Below the pieces are notes generated by a model that saw nothing but the letters and a program-made list of their open reading frames with translations, was not told where the DNA came from and did no database searches. Positions 34,275-41,931 of a stretch of 64,000 nucleotides of DNA are shown here, in pieces (the stretch's first letter is position 1; the number at the start of each line of letters is the position of its first letter). This DNA is from Streptomyces pilosus (GTDB lineage Bacteria; Actinomycetota; Actinomycetes; Streptomycetales; Streptomycetaceae). A program made the position numbers and the translations under genes. Location of the stretch: the NCBI RefSeq assembly GCF_014649835.1, contig NZ_BMTU01000016.1, positions 90,871 to 154,870 of the forward strand. Direction: 5' to 3'.

Positions 34275-35447
34275 GTGACAAACGCTTCCGCAGAACCTCC
34301 TTCCCCGGAGGGCTCACAACCGCCGTCGCACGGCGGACGCAGACCCTCTCGACGCTCCCTTCTCGGCGGCCTGATAGCCACGGTCGTGGCCGTTTCGGTG
34401 TTCGGTGGGTGGGCCCTGACAACCGCCGACGCGTCCATGCACGCGGGCGGCCCGGCCCCGGGCGACGCCTCAACCTCCGTACCGCGCACGACGGTTGCGA
34501 CCACCTCGCCGAAGGCACTCGGATCCGTCACCAATTCGCCGGGCCTGTCGGCGGACTTCAGGCGGACCTTCAGCGACCACTTCATCGAGGCCAACGGGCT
34601 GCGTCAGCACGCGGTCATCGGCGGCGAGGGTCCGCCACTCCTCCTGGTGCACGGCTGGCCCGAGAACTGGTACGCCTGGCGGCTGATCATGCCGGAGCTG
34701 GCCCGCCACTTCACGGTCATCGCGGTCGATCAGCGGGGCATCGGTCTGACCGAGAAACCGCGTACGGGGTACGACACCGGCACCCTCGCCAAGGACCTGG
34801 CCGCGCTCATGGACGAGCTCGGCCACGAACGGTTCTCCCTCGTCGGCCACGACACAGGAATGATCATCGCTTACGCGCTGGCCGCCGACTTCCCCGAGCG
34901 GGTCGAACGCGTGGCCTTCGCCGAGGTACCGGGCCCTCCCGGAGTCGACCCCTCGCCCCCTCTGTTCGTTCCGGAGCCGCTCAACAACAGGCTGTGGCAC
35001 ATTCCCTTCAACCGGGTGGACGACAAGCTCGTCGAGCAGCTCGTCACCGGGCGCGAGGACCTCTTCTACGGCTACGAATTCGCCGTTCAGGGCGGAGGCG
35101 TGCCCCAGCAGGCGATGGACTACTACTTCCGTCTCCTGTCAGATCCCGAGCGGCTGACCGGGAGCTTCGGCTTCTACCGGGCCTGGGACGCCACGCTGGC
35201 GCAGAACGAGAAGCGCGCCAGGACGAAACTGACGATGCCGGTTCTGGGCATCGGCGGGGCCGACAGCTGGGGTCCGGCGGTGGCCGACTCGTTCAAGCCC
35301 GTCGCGACCGACGTACGGAGCACGGTCATTCCCGACGCAGGCCACTGGCTTGCCGAGCAGGCCCCCGACGCGTTGCTCGCGACCCTGACCGAGTTCCTGA
35401 ACTCCCGCAGCGCCGCCGCCACATCGGCCCTGCCGGCCGAGAAGTAG
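34275..35447 (+). CDS. Exported epoxide-hydrolase-like alpha/beta hydrolase
   Basis: 390-residue hydrolase. The N-terminus has a twin-arginine signal (SRRSLLGGLIATVVAVSV, residues about 25-45) followed by a Thr/Ser-rich linker. The mature part has LLLVHGWPENW, AVDQRGIGLTEKP, and GHDTGMIIAYAL, where Asp is the nucleophile as in epoxide hydrolases and haloalkane dehalogenases; the final histidine is in DAGHWLAEQAPD. GTG at 34275 follows GAAAGGAG. It should act outside the cell. Substrate unknown. Confidence 0.85.
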   Translation: MTNASAEPPSPEGSQPPSHGGRRPSRRSLLGGLIATVVAVSVFGGWALTTADASMHAGGPAPGDASTSVPRTTVATTSPKALGSVTNSPGLSADFRRTFSDHFIEANGLRQHAVIGGEGPPLLLVHGWPENWYAWRLIMPELARHFTVIAVDQRGIGLTEKPRTGYDTGTLAKDLAALMDELGHERFSLVGHDTGMIIAYALAADFPERVERVAFAEVPGPPGVDPSPPLFVPEPLNNRLWHIPFNRVDDKLVEQLVTGREDLFYGYEFAVQGGGVPQQAMDYYFRLLSDPERLTGSFGFYRAWDATLAQNEKRARTKLTMPVLGIGGADSWGPAVADSFKPVATDVRSTVIPDAGHWLAEQAPDALLATLTEFLNSRSAAATSALPAEK

Positions 35448-35591
35448 GTCAAGGGTGATCGCGCGGTGACCGTTGCCCGGCAAGGCGACGGTCACCGCAC
35501 ACGTCGGTCGTCCCCGCACGGCGGTCATGCCGCTCCTGCCGCGCGCACCGGAGTCCTGGCATGGACACGCGTCACCGGCCAGAATGGTGAC

Positions 35592-36161
35592 ATGAGGCAC
35601 GCGTTTCCCGGCGGCACCCCGGCGCTCGACTTCCCCGGCACACTGCGCTTCCGGCACCGCCCGGAGCCCCGGGAGGATCTCGACTCGCCGGCCGATCTCA
35701 GCATCTGGTTCCGCGAGGCGGGGATCACGGAGGCCGACATCCCTGTCGGCACGGCGGACCTCCGCAGGGCCCTGGCTCTGAGGGAGGCGGTCTACCCGTT
35801 GATCCTCGCCGCGATGGCGGACAGGGAATACGACCCGGATGCGCTGGCGCTGGTCAATCACCACGCGGCCGGGCCCACACCGGTGCCGCGACTCACCCCG
35901 ACCGGGCGCCGTGTCGACGCCACCGTCGACCAAGCGCTCGCCCATGTAGCCCGCGACGTGGTCGCGGCGCTCAGCGGACCGGACGTAGTGCTGTTCAAGG
36001 AGTGCGGCAACCCGGAGTGCTCGCAGGTCTTCATCGATCGTTCCCGCGGGGCGCGACGGGAGTGGTGCGCCATGGATCCCTGCGGAAACAAAATCAAGGC
36101 CGCCGCCTACCGCGCGCGGAAGCGGGCGGGTACACACGGCATCACCGGGCGGTCCCGCTGA
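35592..36161 (+). CDS. CGNR zinc-finger / ABATE-domain regulator
   Basis: 189-residue putative regulator. The N-terminal two thirds is the ABATE domain (GGTPALDFPGTLRF at the start), and the C-terminus has a CGNR zinc finger: FKECGNPECSQVFIDRSRGARREWCAM followed by CGNKIKAAAYRAR. Such proteins are thought to be stress-linked transcription factors. ATG at 35592 gives the usual MRHAFPGGTPAL beginning. A second member of the family is at 43.9-44.5 kb. Targets unknown; the NmrA-like gene downstream is a candidate by position. Confidence 0.83.
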   Translation: MRHAFPGGTPALDFPGTLRFRHRPEPREDLDSPADLSIWFREAGITEADIPVGTADLRRALALREAVYPLILAAMADREYDPDALALVNHHAAGPTPVPRLTPTGRRVDATVDQALAHVARDVVAALSGPDVVLFKECGNPECSQVFIDRSRGARREWCAMDPCGNKIKAAAYRARKRAGTHGITGRSR

Positions 36162-36338
36162 CCGGCTCGCCGAGGCCCCTTCCGTCCTCGTGGTGAGTGA
36201 ACGATCCGTCCGTGACATGCTGGCCGAAGCCCCGACAGCGCCCTTCGGCCGGACCGCACCGAGCGACGGGCGCACTCCTGGACGCGTCGAACGCCGAAGA
36301 GCGCGCGTGCGCCGGCCCTGCAAGAAGGAGGCCGATCC

Positions 36339-37244
36339 ATGCCTTCTCGTCAGACCGTACTCATCACCGGAGCGGGCGGCGTAGGGCGAGCCGTGATCGC
36401 GGAACTGCGTGCGCGGGATGTGCCGGTACGTGTCATGGTCCGCCGCGACGACGAACGGGCGGCCGAGCTTCGCCGGTTCGGCGCGGAGGTGGTCACGGGT
36501 GACCTCACCCGTCCCGAGACCGTCGCCGCCGGCTTGCAGGACGTCCGGCGGATGTACTTCGCGATGTCCGTGTCCCGCGACCACCTCCTGGCCGCGACCG
36601 TCGTGGCGACCGTCGCCCGGGAGTACGGGAACCTGGAGGCCCTGGTCGGTGTGTCCCAGATGACGGTGTCGCAGATGACCGCAACCAGCACCGACGAGTC
36701 CCACCAGCAACGGCTGCACTGGCTGGCCGAGCAGGTACTGAACTGGTCGGGACTGCCCGTGATCCACATCCGGCCCACGTCCTTCCTCGACAATCCGCTG
36801 TTCACAGCCCTCGCGGCACAGTCGATCAAAAGGGACGGAACGCTCGCCCTGCCCTTCGGGTCCGGGCGTACGTCGCCGGTCGCGGTCGGCGACGTCGCGC
36901 GCGTGGCCGCCACCGTGCTCGGCGATCCGCGGGGACACGTCGGCAACGTCTACGAGCTGACCGGACCGCAGACGATGGACATGGGGGAGATGGCCGAGTC
37001 GTACTCCCGGGCACTGGGGCGGCCGGTCGTCTACGCGGACGTGCCCCTGCAACAGTGGCGCACCGAGGTGCTCGCCGGGCTGGGTCTGTCCCGGCACATC
37101 GAGGAGCACATCGTCACCATGTGCCGGCTGCACCAGGAGAACCGTTACGACCGGGCGACGGATGACATCGCGCGTGTGACGGGCGTTCCGGCCCAGACCG
37201 TCGAACAGTTCGTCTCCGCTCACAAGGGCCTGTACGTCGACTGA
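36339..37244 (+). CDS. NmrA-like NAD(P)-binding protein
   Basis: 301-residue atypical short-chain dehydrogenase. The dinucleotide motif ITGAGGVGRAV is at residues 9-19. The active-site tyrosine/lysine pair of true dehydrogenases is replaced, as is normal in NmrA/HSCARG-type proteins, which often sense redox balance rather than catalyse. Later parts include HIRPTSFLDNPLFT and GPQTMDMGEMAESYSRALGRPV. ATG at 36339 follows AAGGAGG. Function unknown beyond the family. Confidence 0.83.
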   Translation: MPSRQTVLITGAGGVGRAVIAELRARDVPVRVMVRRDDERAAELRRFGAEVVTGDLTRPETVAAGLQDVRRMYFAMSVSRDHLLAATVVATVAREYGNLEALVGVSQMTVSQMTATSTDESHQQRLHWLAEQVLNWSGLPVIHIRPTSFLDNPLFTALAAQSIKRDGTLALPFGSGRTSPVAVGDVARVAATVLGDPRGHVGNVYELTGPQTMDMGEMAESYSRALGRPVVYADVPLQQWRTEVLAGLGLSRHIEEHIVTMCRLHQENRYDRATDDIARVTGVPAQTVEQFVSAHKGLYVD

Positions 37245-37643
37245 GTGCGGAGGGAGGGGACGGCACGGCATGCAGCCCTTCGAAGCTCACGGTCGGTTCA
37301 GCGGTAGGAGTACTTTTCCGCTGCGATGGCCTCCACGGCGCGGGCCTCGTCGGCCTCGATCCGTCGCACGGTGTCGAGGACGGCGGCACCGGTGGCACCG
37401 GGCGGAACGAAGTCTCCACGCGGTGGGTCATGACCAGGATGAAGTCGTGACGTACGGCGGTCGTGATCAGTCCGACCGCGTCCAGCCCCTGCCCGGCGCC
37501 GTCGCCGGTGCACGGCTTGGTCTTCGTCGGGACGCCGGCAGGGGCGGTCAGGACGTCGCCCTTCGCGGTCGCCGCCGTGTACCGCCAGCCGGCCGGTACC
37601 CGTCCACGGCGAGGACGCCGACCGCTGGCTCACGCACCATCCC
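37245..37643. other. Region with possible frameshifted gene remains
   Basis: About 400 bp after the NmrA-like gene. On the minus strand, GAAVLDTVRRIEADEARAVE near the left side and GLDAVGLITTAVRHDFILVM further right look like parts of one protein in two frames, joined by a single frameshift near 37415. No family recognised, so this could also be chance in GC-rich DNA. Confidence 0.3.
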
Positions 37644-37664
37644 GTCACCTGTTTGACAGGTGAC
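37644..37664. promoter_or_regulatory. Operator-like palindrome 1 with a -35 box
   Basis: Near-perfect 21-bp palindrome of form GTCAC-N2-GTT-N-RAC-N2-GTGAC. It contains TTGACA at 37653-37658, which could be a -35 element. It lies about 85 bp upstream of the small gene at 37748 and 39 bp before a second copy. Confidence 0.6.
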
Positions 37665-37682
37665 GAATGGACTGGCACTCTC

Positions 37683-37703
37683 GTCACTAGTTCAACCGGT
37701 GAC
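37683..37703. promoter_or_regulatory. Operator-like palindrome 2
   Basis: Second 21-bp palindrome of the same form as 37644-37664, with the outer GTCAC/GTGAC and inner GTT/AAC kept. The 39-bp spacing would place both sites roughly on the same face of the helix. Probable binding sites for a dimeric regulator not identified in the window. Confidence 0.6.
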
Positions 37704-37747
37704 GTATTGGCGTACCGGTCGGCGGGACGACACGAAAGGAGCCTTGA

Positions 37748-37927
37748 ATGGGCCAGAACCGCGAATCCGTCGATGCGGCGCAGACGCGGCGCAGACTGCG
37801 TTTCTCGAAGCTGCCGGAGCGTGTCCGCCTTGAGGACACCGTGGAAGAGCGGCCTGCGGTGACACACCACTCGGCGAGCCATTCCCACAACCCGGACTGG
37901 TGGCTCATTCGTATGGGCGGCGTGTGA
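37748..37927 (+). CDS. Very small protein (59 residues) behind paired operators
   Basis: Sixty codons with a strong GAAAGGAG ribosome site eight bases ahead. The protein is basic at the N-terminus (TRRRLRFSKLPERVRLEDTV), acidic in the middle, His/Ser-rich, and ends NPDWWLIRMGGV. Codon positions keep the G/C bias of a real gene. I recognise no family; the layout, with a charged leader-like half and a distinct tail, could be that of a peptide precursor, but no modification enzymes are adjacent. It is followed within 60 bp by another tiny gene. Confidence 0.6.
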   Translation: MGQNRESVDAAQTRRRLRFSKLPERVRLEDTVEERPAVTHHSASHSHNPDWWLIRMGGV

Positions 37928-37983
37928 GCGAATGCCGCCCGGGCCAGGTGCCGGCCAACGGCGATCACCGAAAGAGGACCCCT

Positions 37984-38070
37984 GTGCAGTTCGAGAAGAA
38001 CCTTGTCCGTCTGACGTCGATCGCGGCTGCCGGAGCGGTCACGATCAGTTGCCTCCTGGGCATCTTCTAG
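37984..38070 (+). CDS. Tiny hydrophobic peptide (28 residues)
   Basis: GTG-started frame of 29 codons with AAAGAGGA just upstream. The peptide begins MQFEKNLVRL and continues as one hydrophobic helix, TSIAAAGAVTISCLLGIF, to the C-terminus. This is the shape of a small membrane-inserted peptide. It follows the 59-residue gene in the same direction. No family recognised; may be part of the same transcript. Confidence 0.45.
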   Translation: MQFEKNLVRLTSIAAAGAVTISCLLGIF

Positions 38071-38154
38071 GCTGGGTCTTGTCCGGCCGATCAGGTAACT
38101 ACTCCGTCCCCGCTGTCGAGCGGGCAATCAACGAGCTCGCGAGATTCCGGGCGG

Positions 38155-38592
38155 TCATCCAGCTGTGTCGAGCTGCGTCGCGAGCTGATCCAGGGACGAC
38201 TGCCAGCCTCCGCTGGCACTGTCGGCGATCGCGGGATCGGCCATGACGTGGGTGAACACCAGGAGACAGCTGCCCCCTTCGTCGCGCAGCTCGAACCTGA
38301 GATGATCGTCGAACTCCCTCTCCTTACCGTCCGGGTCGTGCTCGTCGAAGGCGAACAGCCGCGGCGGGTCGAAGTCGGTGATGGTGGCCGAGTAGATCGT
38401 GCCCTCGCCGTCGTCGAAGGTCATGCGACCGCCGGTCCTGGGCTCCAGCCCCGTCACCCGAAACGGATACCACTGGCTCAGCTGCTGGGGATCGGTGACC
38501 GCAAGCCAGACCTTGTCGCGGCTGTGCTTCAGATGACGTTCGAACTGCAGGGCAGGCCGGCCGTCGAAGGTGGTGACATTGGTCGCGCTCAT
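38155..38592 (-). CDS. SRPBCC (AHSA1-like) protein
   Basis: 145-residue START/SRPBCC-fold protein. Characteristic points are LQFERHLKHSRDKVWLAVTDPQQLSQWYPF near the start, GGRMTFDDGEG, and the closing GGWQSSLDQLATQL helix that covers the ligand cavity. ATG at 38592 lies four bases after the stop of the ArsR regulator, so the two form an operon. ArsR-SRPBCC pairs are widespread in actinomycetes; the ligand is unknown. Confidence 0.85.
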   Translation of the reverse strand: MSATNVTTFDGRPALQFERHLKHSRDKVWLAVTDPQQLSQWYPFRVTGLEPRTGGRMTFDDGEGTIYSATITDFDPPRLFAFDEHDPDGKEREFDDHLRFELRDEGGSCLLVFTHVMADPAIADSASGGWQSSLDQLATQLDTAG

Positions 38593-38596
38593 GACT

Positions 38597-38944
38597 TCAC
38601 GGCTCCTCGGTCGACCGACGCGGCTGTTCCTCGGGAGCGTCGGGCATCGTTTCCAGGTGTCGCTCCAATGCGTCCAGGCGTTCGGTCCACAGTCGGCGAT
38701 ACGGCGCGAGCCAGGCGTCGAGATCGGCCAACGGTTCCGGGCGGAGCTCGTACCAGCGGCGCTGCGCTTCCGGTCGGACCGTGACCAGCCCGGCCTCACG
38801 CAGCACCCGGAGATGTTTGGACACCCGCGGCTGACTCATCTCGAGTTCGTGGGCGACCTCCCCCACCAGTCGGGGGCGGCCGAGCAGCAGCCCGAGTATC
38901 CGTCGCCGTGTGGGGTCGGCCAGCACTTCGAACGGCAGGGACAC
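38597..38944 (-). CDS. ArsR-family transcriptional regulator
   Basis: 115-residue winged-helix repressor. The core is FEVLADPTRRRILGLLLGRP, then GEVAHELEMSQPRVSKHLRVLREAGLVTVRPEAQRRWYEL with the recognition helix. No metal-binding CVC motif is present, so it is of the non-metal type. It is the first gene of the operon with the SRPBCC protein and probably represses it. The A/T-richer stretch at 38945-38980 just upstream is the likely promoter. Confidence 0.88.
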   Translation of the reverse strand: MSLPFEVLADPTRRRILGLLLGRPRLVGEVAHELEMSQPRVSKHLRVLREAGLVTVRPEAQRRWYELRPEPLADLDAWLAPYRRLWTERLDALERHLETMPDAPEEQPRRSTEEP

Positions 38945-39100
38945 ACCTCGACCATACTCCGTCAGTTATATAACGGCAACGGCATGAACGGCTTCGGCTC
39001 AGCTGACCGCCGTGCGGGCTCCGCGGTCGCGTGGGGATGCCTCTGGTCGGAGGGGGCGTGGCTGGCTTGGCTGGTGAGGGTGGTGTGGTTGGCTGAGCAG

Positions 39101-40906
39101 ATGGTGAAGCGCGTGCGGGTTCGTGCTCCGGAGCTGGTGGGCAGGGGCGGCTGGGTGAACACCGGGGGGCGGGAGTTGAGCCTTGCCGCGCTCCGCGGGC
39201 GGATTGTGATCGTCGACTTCTGGACGTCGGGCTGCATCAATTGCCTGCACGCCCTGGACGAGCTGCGCGGGCTGGAGGAAAGACACCGGGACACTGTGGT
39301 GATCGTCGGTGTGCACTCGCCGAAGTTCGCGCACGAAGCCGAGCACGAGGCGGTGGTGGACGCTGCCGGGCGTTACGCCGTCGGGCATCCTGTGCTGGAC
39401 GATCCAGAGCTGGTCACCTGGAAGCAGTACGCGGTCAGTGCCTGGCCCACCCTTTCCGTGATCGATCCCGAGGGTTATGTCGTCGCCCAGCTTGTCGGTG
39501 AGGGACACGCGCGTGCGATCGAGGAGCTGGTCGTGGAGCTGGAGGCTGAGCACACGGCCAAGGGCACCCTGCGGCGCGGCGACGCCCCCTACGCGGCGCC
39601 CGAGCCGGAGCCGGCCGCCCTGCGTTTTCCTGGAAAGGTTCTTCGTCTGCCTTCGGGGACGTTCCTGGTCAGTGACACCGCCCGGCATCAGCTGGTGGAG
39701 TTGGCGCAGGACGGGGAGAGCGTGGTGCGTCGGGTCGGCAGCGGGCAGCGGGGCTTCGCGGACGGGCCTGCCGAGGACGCCTTGTTCGCTGAGCCCCAAG
39801 GGCTCGCTCTCCTGAGCGACGGTTCGGTGGTCGTCGCTGACACGGTCAATCACGCCCTGCGCCGGTACGACACCGCCACCGGAGAGGTCACCACCCTGGC
39901 CGGCACCGGCCGGCAATGGAGACGGGACGATCCCACCTCGGGTCCGGCCCGTGATGTCCCTCTGTCCTCGCCCTGGGACGTCGCCTGGTGGAACGACCGG
40001 GTATGGATCGCCATGGCCGGGGTGCATCAGCTGTGGGCCTACGACCCGCAGGACGCGACTGTCACCGTCACCGCGGGGACGGGCAACGAAGGACTCGTCG
40101 ACGGACCCGGATCGGAGGCCTGGTTCGCGCAGCCGTCCGGGCTCGCGGCCACCGAGAAGCGGCTCTGGGTCGCCGACCCCGAGACCTCCGCCCTGCGCTG
40201 GGTCGACCCGGACGGCACCGTCCGCACGGCGGTCGGCACAGGCCTGTTCGACTTCGGGCACCGCGACGGCCCCGCCGATCAAGCCCTGTTCCAGCACCCC
40301 CTGGGGGTGACCGCCCTGCCCGACGGCTCGGTGGCCGTCAGCGACACCTACAACCACGCCCTGCGCCGCTACGATCCCGTCACCGGCGAGGTCAGCACCC
40401 TGGCGACCGACCTGCGCGAGCCCAGCGACGCGGTCCTTGCCGCAGACGACATCGTGGTCGTCGAGTCCGCCCGGCACCGCCTCACCCGCCTGCGGCTGCC
40501 CTCGGAAGCCGCACGCCCAGCAGCTGCACACCGCACACGCCGGGCGACAACCGAGGTGGCGCCAAGTACCTTGCACCTTGAGGTGGCCTTCACCGCGCCG
40601 GCTGGGCAGAAGCTGGACACACGCTACGGACCCTCCACCCGGCTCGAGGTCTCCGCCACACCGCCCGAACTGCTACGCGCCGGGCAGGGCATGGGCACCG
40701 ACTTGTCCCGCCTGCTCGAACTGGATCCCGCCGTGCCCGAGGGCGTCTTGCACGTCTCCGCTACCGCCGCATCCTGTGACGACGACCCGGACATCCCCTA
40801 CCCCGCCTGCCGTGTCCACCAGCAGGACTGGCAGGTCCCGCTCCGTCTCATCGACGGGGCGACGGACCGTCTCTTGTTCGCCTTGACCGCCCCGGACGCC
40901 GCGTGA
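39101..40906 (+). CDS. Thioredoxin-like protein with NHL repeats
   Basis: 601-residue protein. The first 160 residues are a thioredoxin/TlpA-like domain with an intact dithiol in DFWTSGCINCLHALDEL and the cis-proline region AWPTLSVID. The next 300 residues hold about four to six NHL beta-propeller repeats, such as FAEPQGLALLSDGSVVVADTVNHALRRYD. A beta-rich C-terminal domain of about 140 residues with CDDDPDIPYPAC follows. There is no signal peptide, so it is probably cytoplasmic. This architecture is common in Streptomyces. ATG at 39101 is used; no better start is evident. Confidence 0.87.
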   Translation: MVKRVRVRAPELVGRGGWVNTGGRELSLAALRGRIVIVDFWTSGCINCLHALDELRGLEERHRDTVVIVGVHSPKFAHEAEHEAVVDAAGRYAVGHPVLDDPELVTWKQYAVSAWPTLSVIDPEGYVVAQLVGEGHARAIEELVVELEAEHTAKGTLRRGDAPYAAPEPEPAALRFPGKVLRLPSGTFLVSDTARHQLVELAQDGESVVRRVGSGQRGFADGPAEDALFAEPQGLALLSDGSVVVADTVNHALRRYDTATGEVTTLAGTGRQWRRDDPTSGPARDVPLSSPWDVAWWNDRVWIAMAGVHQLWAYDPQDATVTVTAGTGNEGLVDGPGSEAWFAQPSGLAATEKRLWVADPETSALRWVDPDGTVRTAVGTGLFDFGHRDGPADQALFQHPLGVTALPDGSVAVSDTYNHALRRYDPVTGEVSTLATDLREPSDAVLAADDIVVVESARHRLTRLRLPSEAARPAAAHRTRRATTEVAPSTLHLEVAFTAPAGQKLDTRYGPSTRLEVSATPPELLRAGQGMGTDLSRLLELDPAVPEGVLHVSATAASCDDDPDIPYPACRVHQQDWQVPLRLIDGATDRLLFALTAPDAA

Positions 40907-41175
40907 CACAGGAAGCCCGACTCGGCGGGGTCCACGCCTGCCGCAGCCCTCGGCGCGGCGGCTGACCGAGACCGACTCCAGCCACGCGGGCGACCTGCCT
41001 GCGGCCGGAGGGTACCGCTCGACGTCGATCGGGCGTGCTCGGCCCCGCCTGAGGAGTGCGTGAAAGCGGGTGGCGGTCACCTCCCGCGCGCCTGCTCCAG
41101 GGTGGCGGTGAACACCCTTGCCGAGCCGGCCGACCCGACGCACGAAGGCACTCTTCGGTGCGAAATACTTCCACG

Positions 41176-41664
41176 ATGAGTGCACGCACTTCCCCGACCG
41201 GCCAGCCGATCACGCTACGGAGGGCCGTCGCGCGGGACGCCAAGCGGCTTACTCGGCTCGTGCGTGGCTCAGGCGCCTACCAGGGGAAGTACGCAGCCGC
41301 AGTCGCGGGCTATCGGGTCGGTCCTGATTACATCGAGGCCCACCGCGTCTTCGTGGCCGTCGGTGCCGACGAGCACGGGGACCGGGTCCTCGGGTTCTAC
41401 TCGCTCGTCCTTGCTCCACCGGAGCTCGACCTGCTGTTCGTCGGCGACGCAGTGCAGGGACGGGGTATCGGACGGCTACTCGTCGCCCACATGCGGTCCG
41501 AGGCCCGTGCCGCGGGGATCGACCGCATCAAGGTCGTGTCGCACCTTCCCGCCGAGGACTTCTACCGCCGCGTCGGTGCGGTGCGGACCGGAACCGCGTT
41601 CGCGAACCCGCCCGCCGTGCCGTGGGACCGCCCCGCATTCGAATTTCGCATTCCTCCGGGATGA
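41176..41664 (+). CDS. GNAT-family N-acetyltransferase
   Basis: 162-residue acetyltransferase. The acetyl-CoA site is VGDAVQGRGIGRLLVAHMRSEA (motif A, R/QxxGxG/A form), preceded by the beta-strand DLLFV. LRRAVARDAKRL at the N-terminus and FYRRVGAVRTG near the end match the family. It lacks any obvious substrate-specific feature, so it could acetylate a small amine or protein. ATG at 41176 gives the standard fold start. Confidence 0.85.
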   Translation: MSARTSPTGQPITLRRAVARDAKRLTRLVRGSGAYQGKYAAAVAGYRVGPDYIEAHRVFVAVGADEHGDRVLGFYSLVLAPPELDLLFVGDAVQGRGIGRLLVAHMRSEARAAGIDRIKVVSHLPAEDFYRRVGAVRTGTAFANPPAVPWDRPAFEFRIPPG

Positions 41665-41931
41665 CGCGGTGTACTGGTCGGCGAGGCACCGGCCGGCGCG
41701 CCTGCACGACCTGATCCTGCGCGCCGCCTGCCGCCTCCCTCGCGGACCTGCCGGCCGCCCCCGGCGGAGCGATCCGCCGCGCCGGGCACGCCCGGGCCTG
41801 CCGGCCTCCCTCGGCGAGGCGATCTGCCTCGCCGAGGGTGGTGGCTTCGCCACCGACCGGTCCGGACGCACCTGCCCTCGGTGTTCGCGTGGCCCTGACC
41901 GGAGCCGTGGACCGTGCTGCCGGGCTGCGGG

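Noticed and set aside
38999..40576. 525-codon minus-strand frame opposite the thioredoxin/NHL gene
   Set aside because: Antisense shadow of a clearly recognised protein.
41665..41931. GC-rich repeats between the acetyltransferase and RNase J genes
   Set aside because: Irregular short runs such as CCGGCCGCC and GGCGAGGCGATC; no regular unit, probably just composition with weak hairpins.
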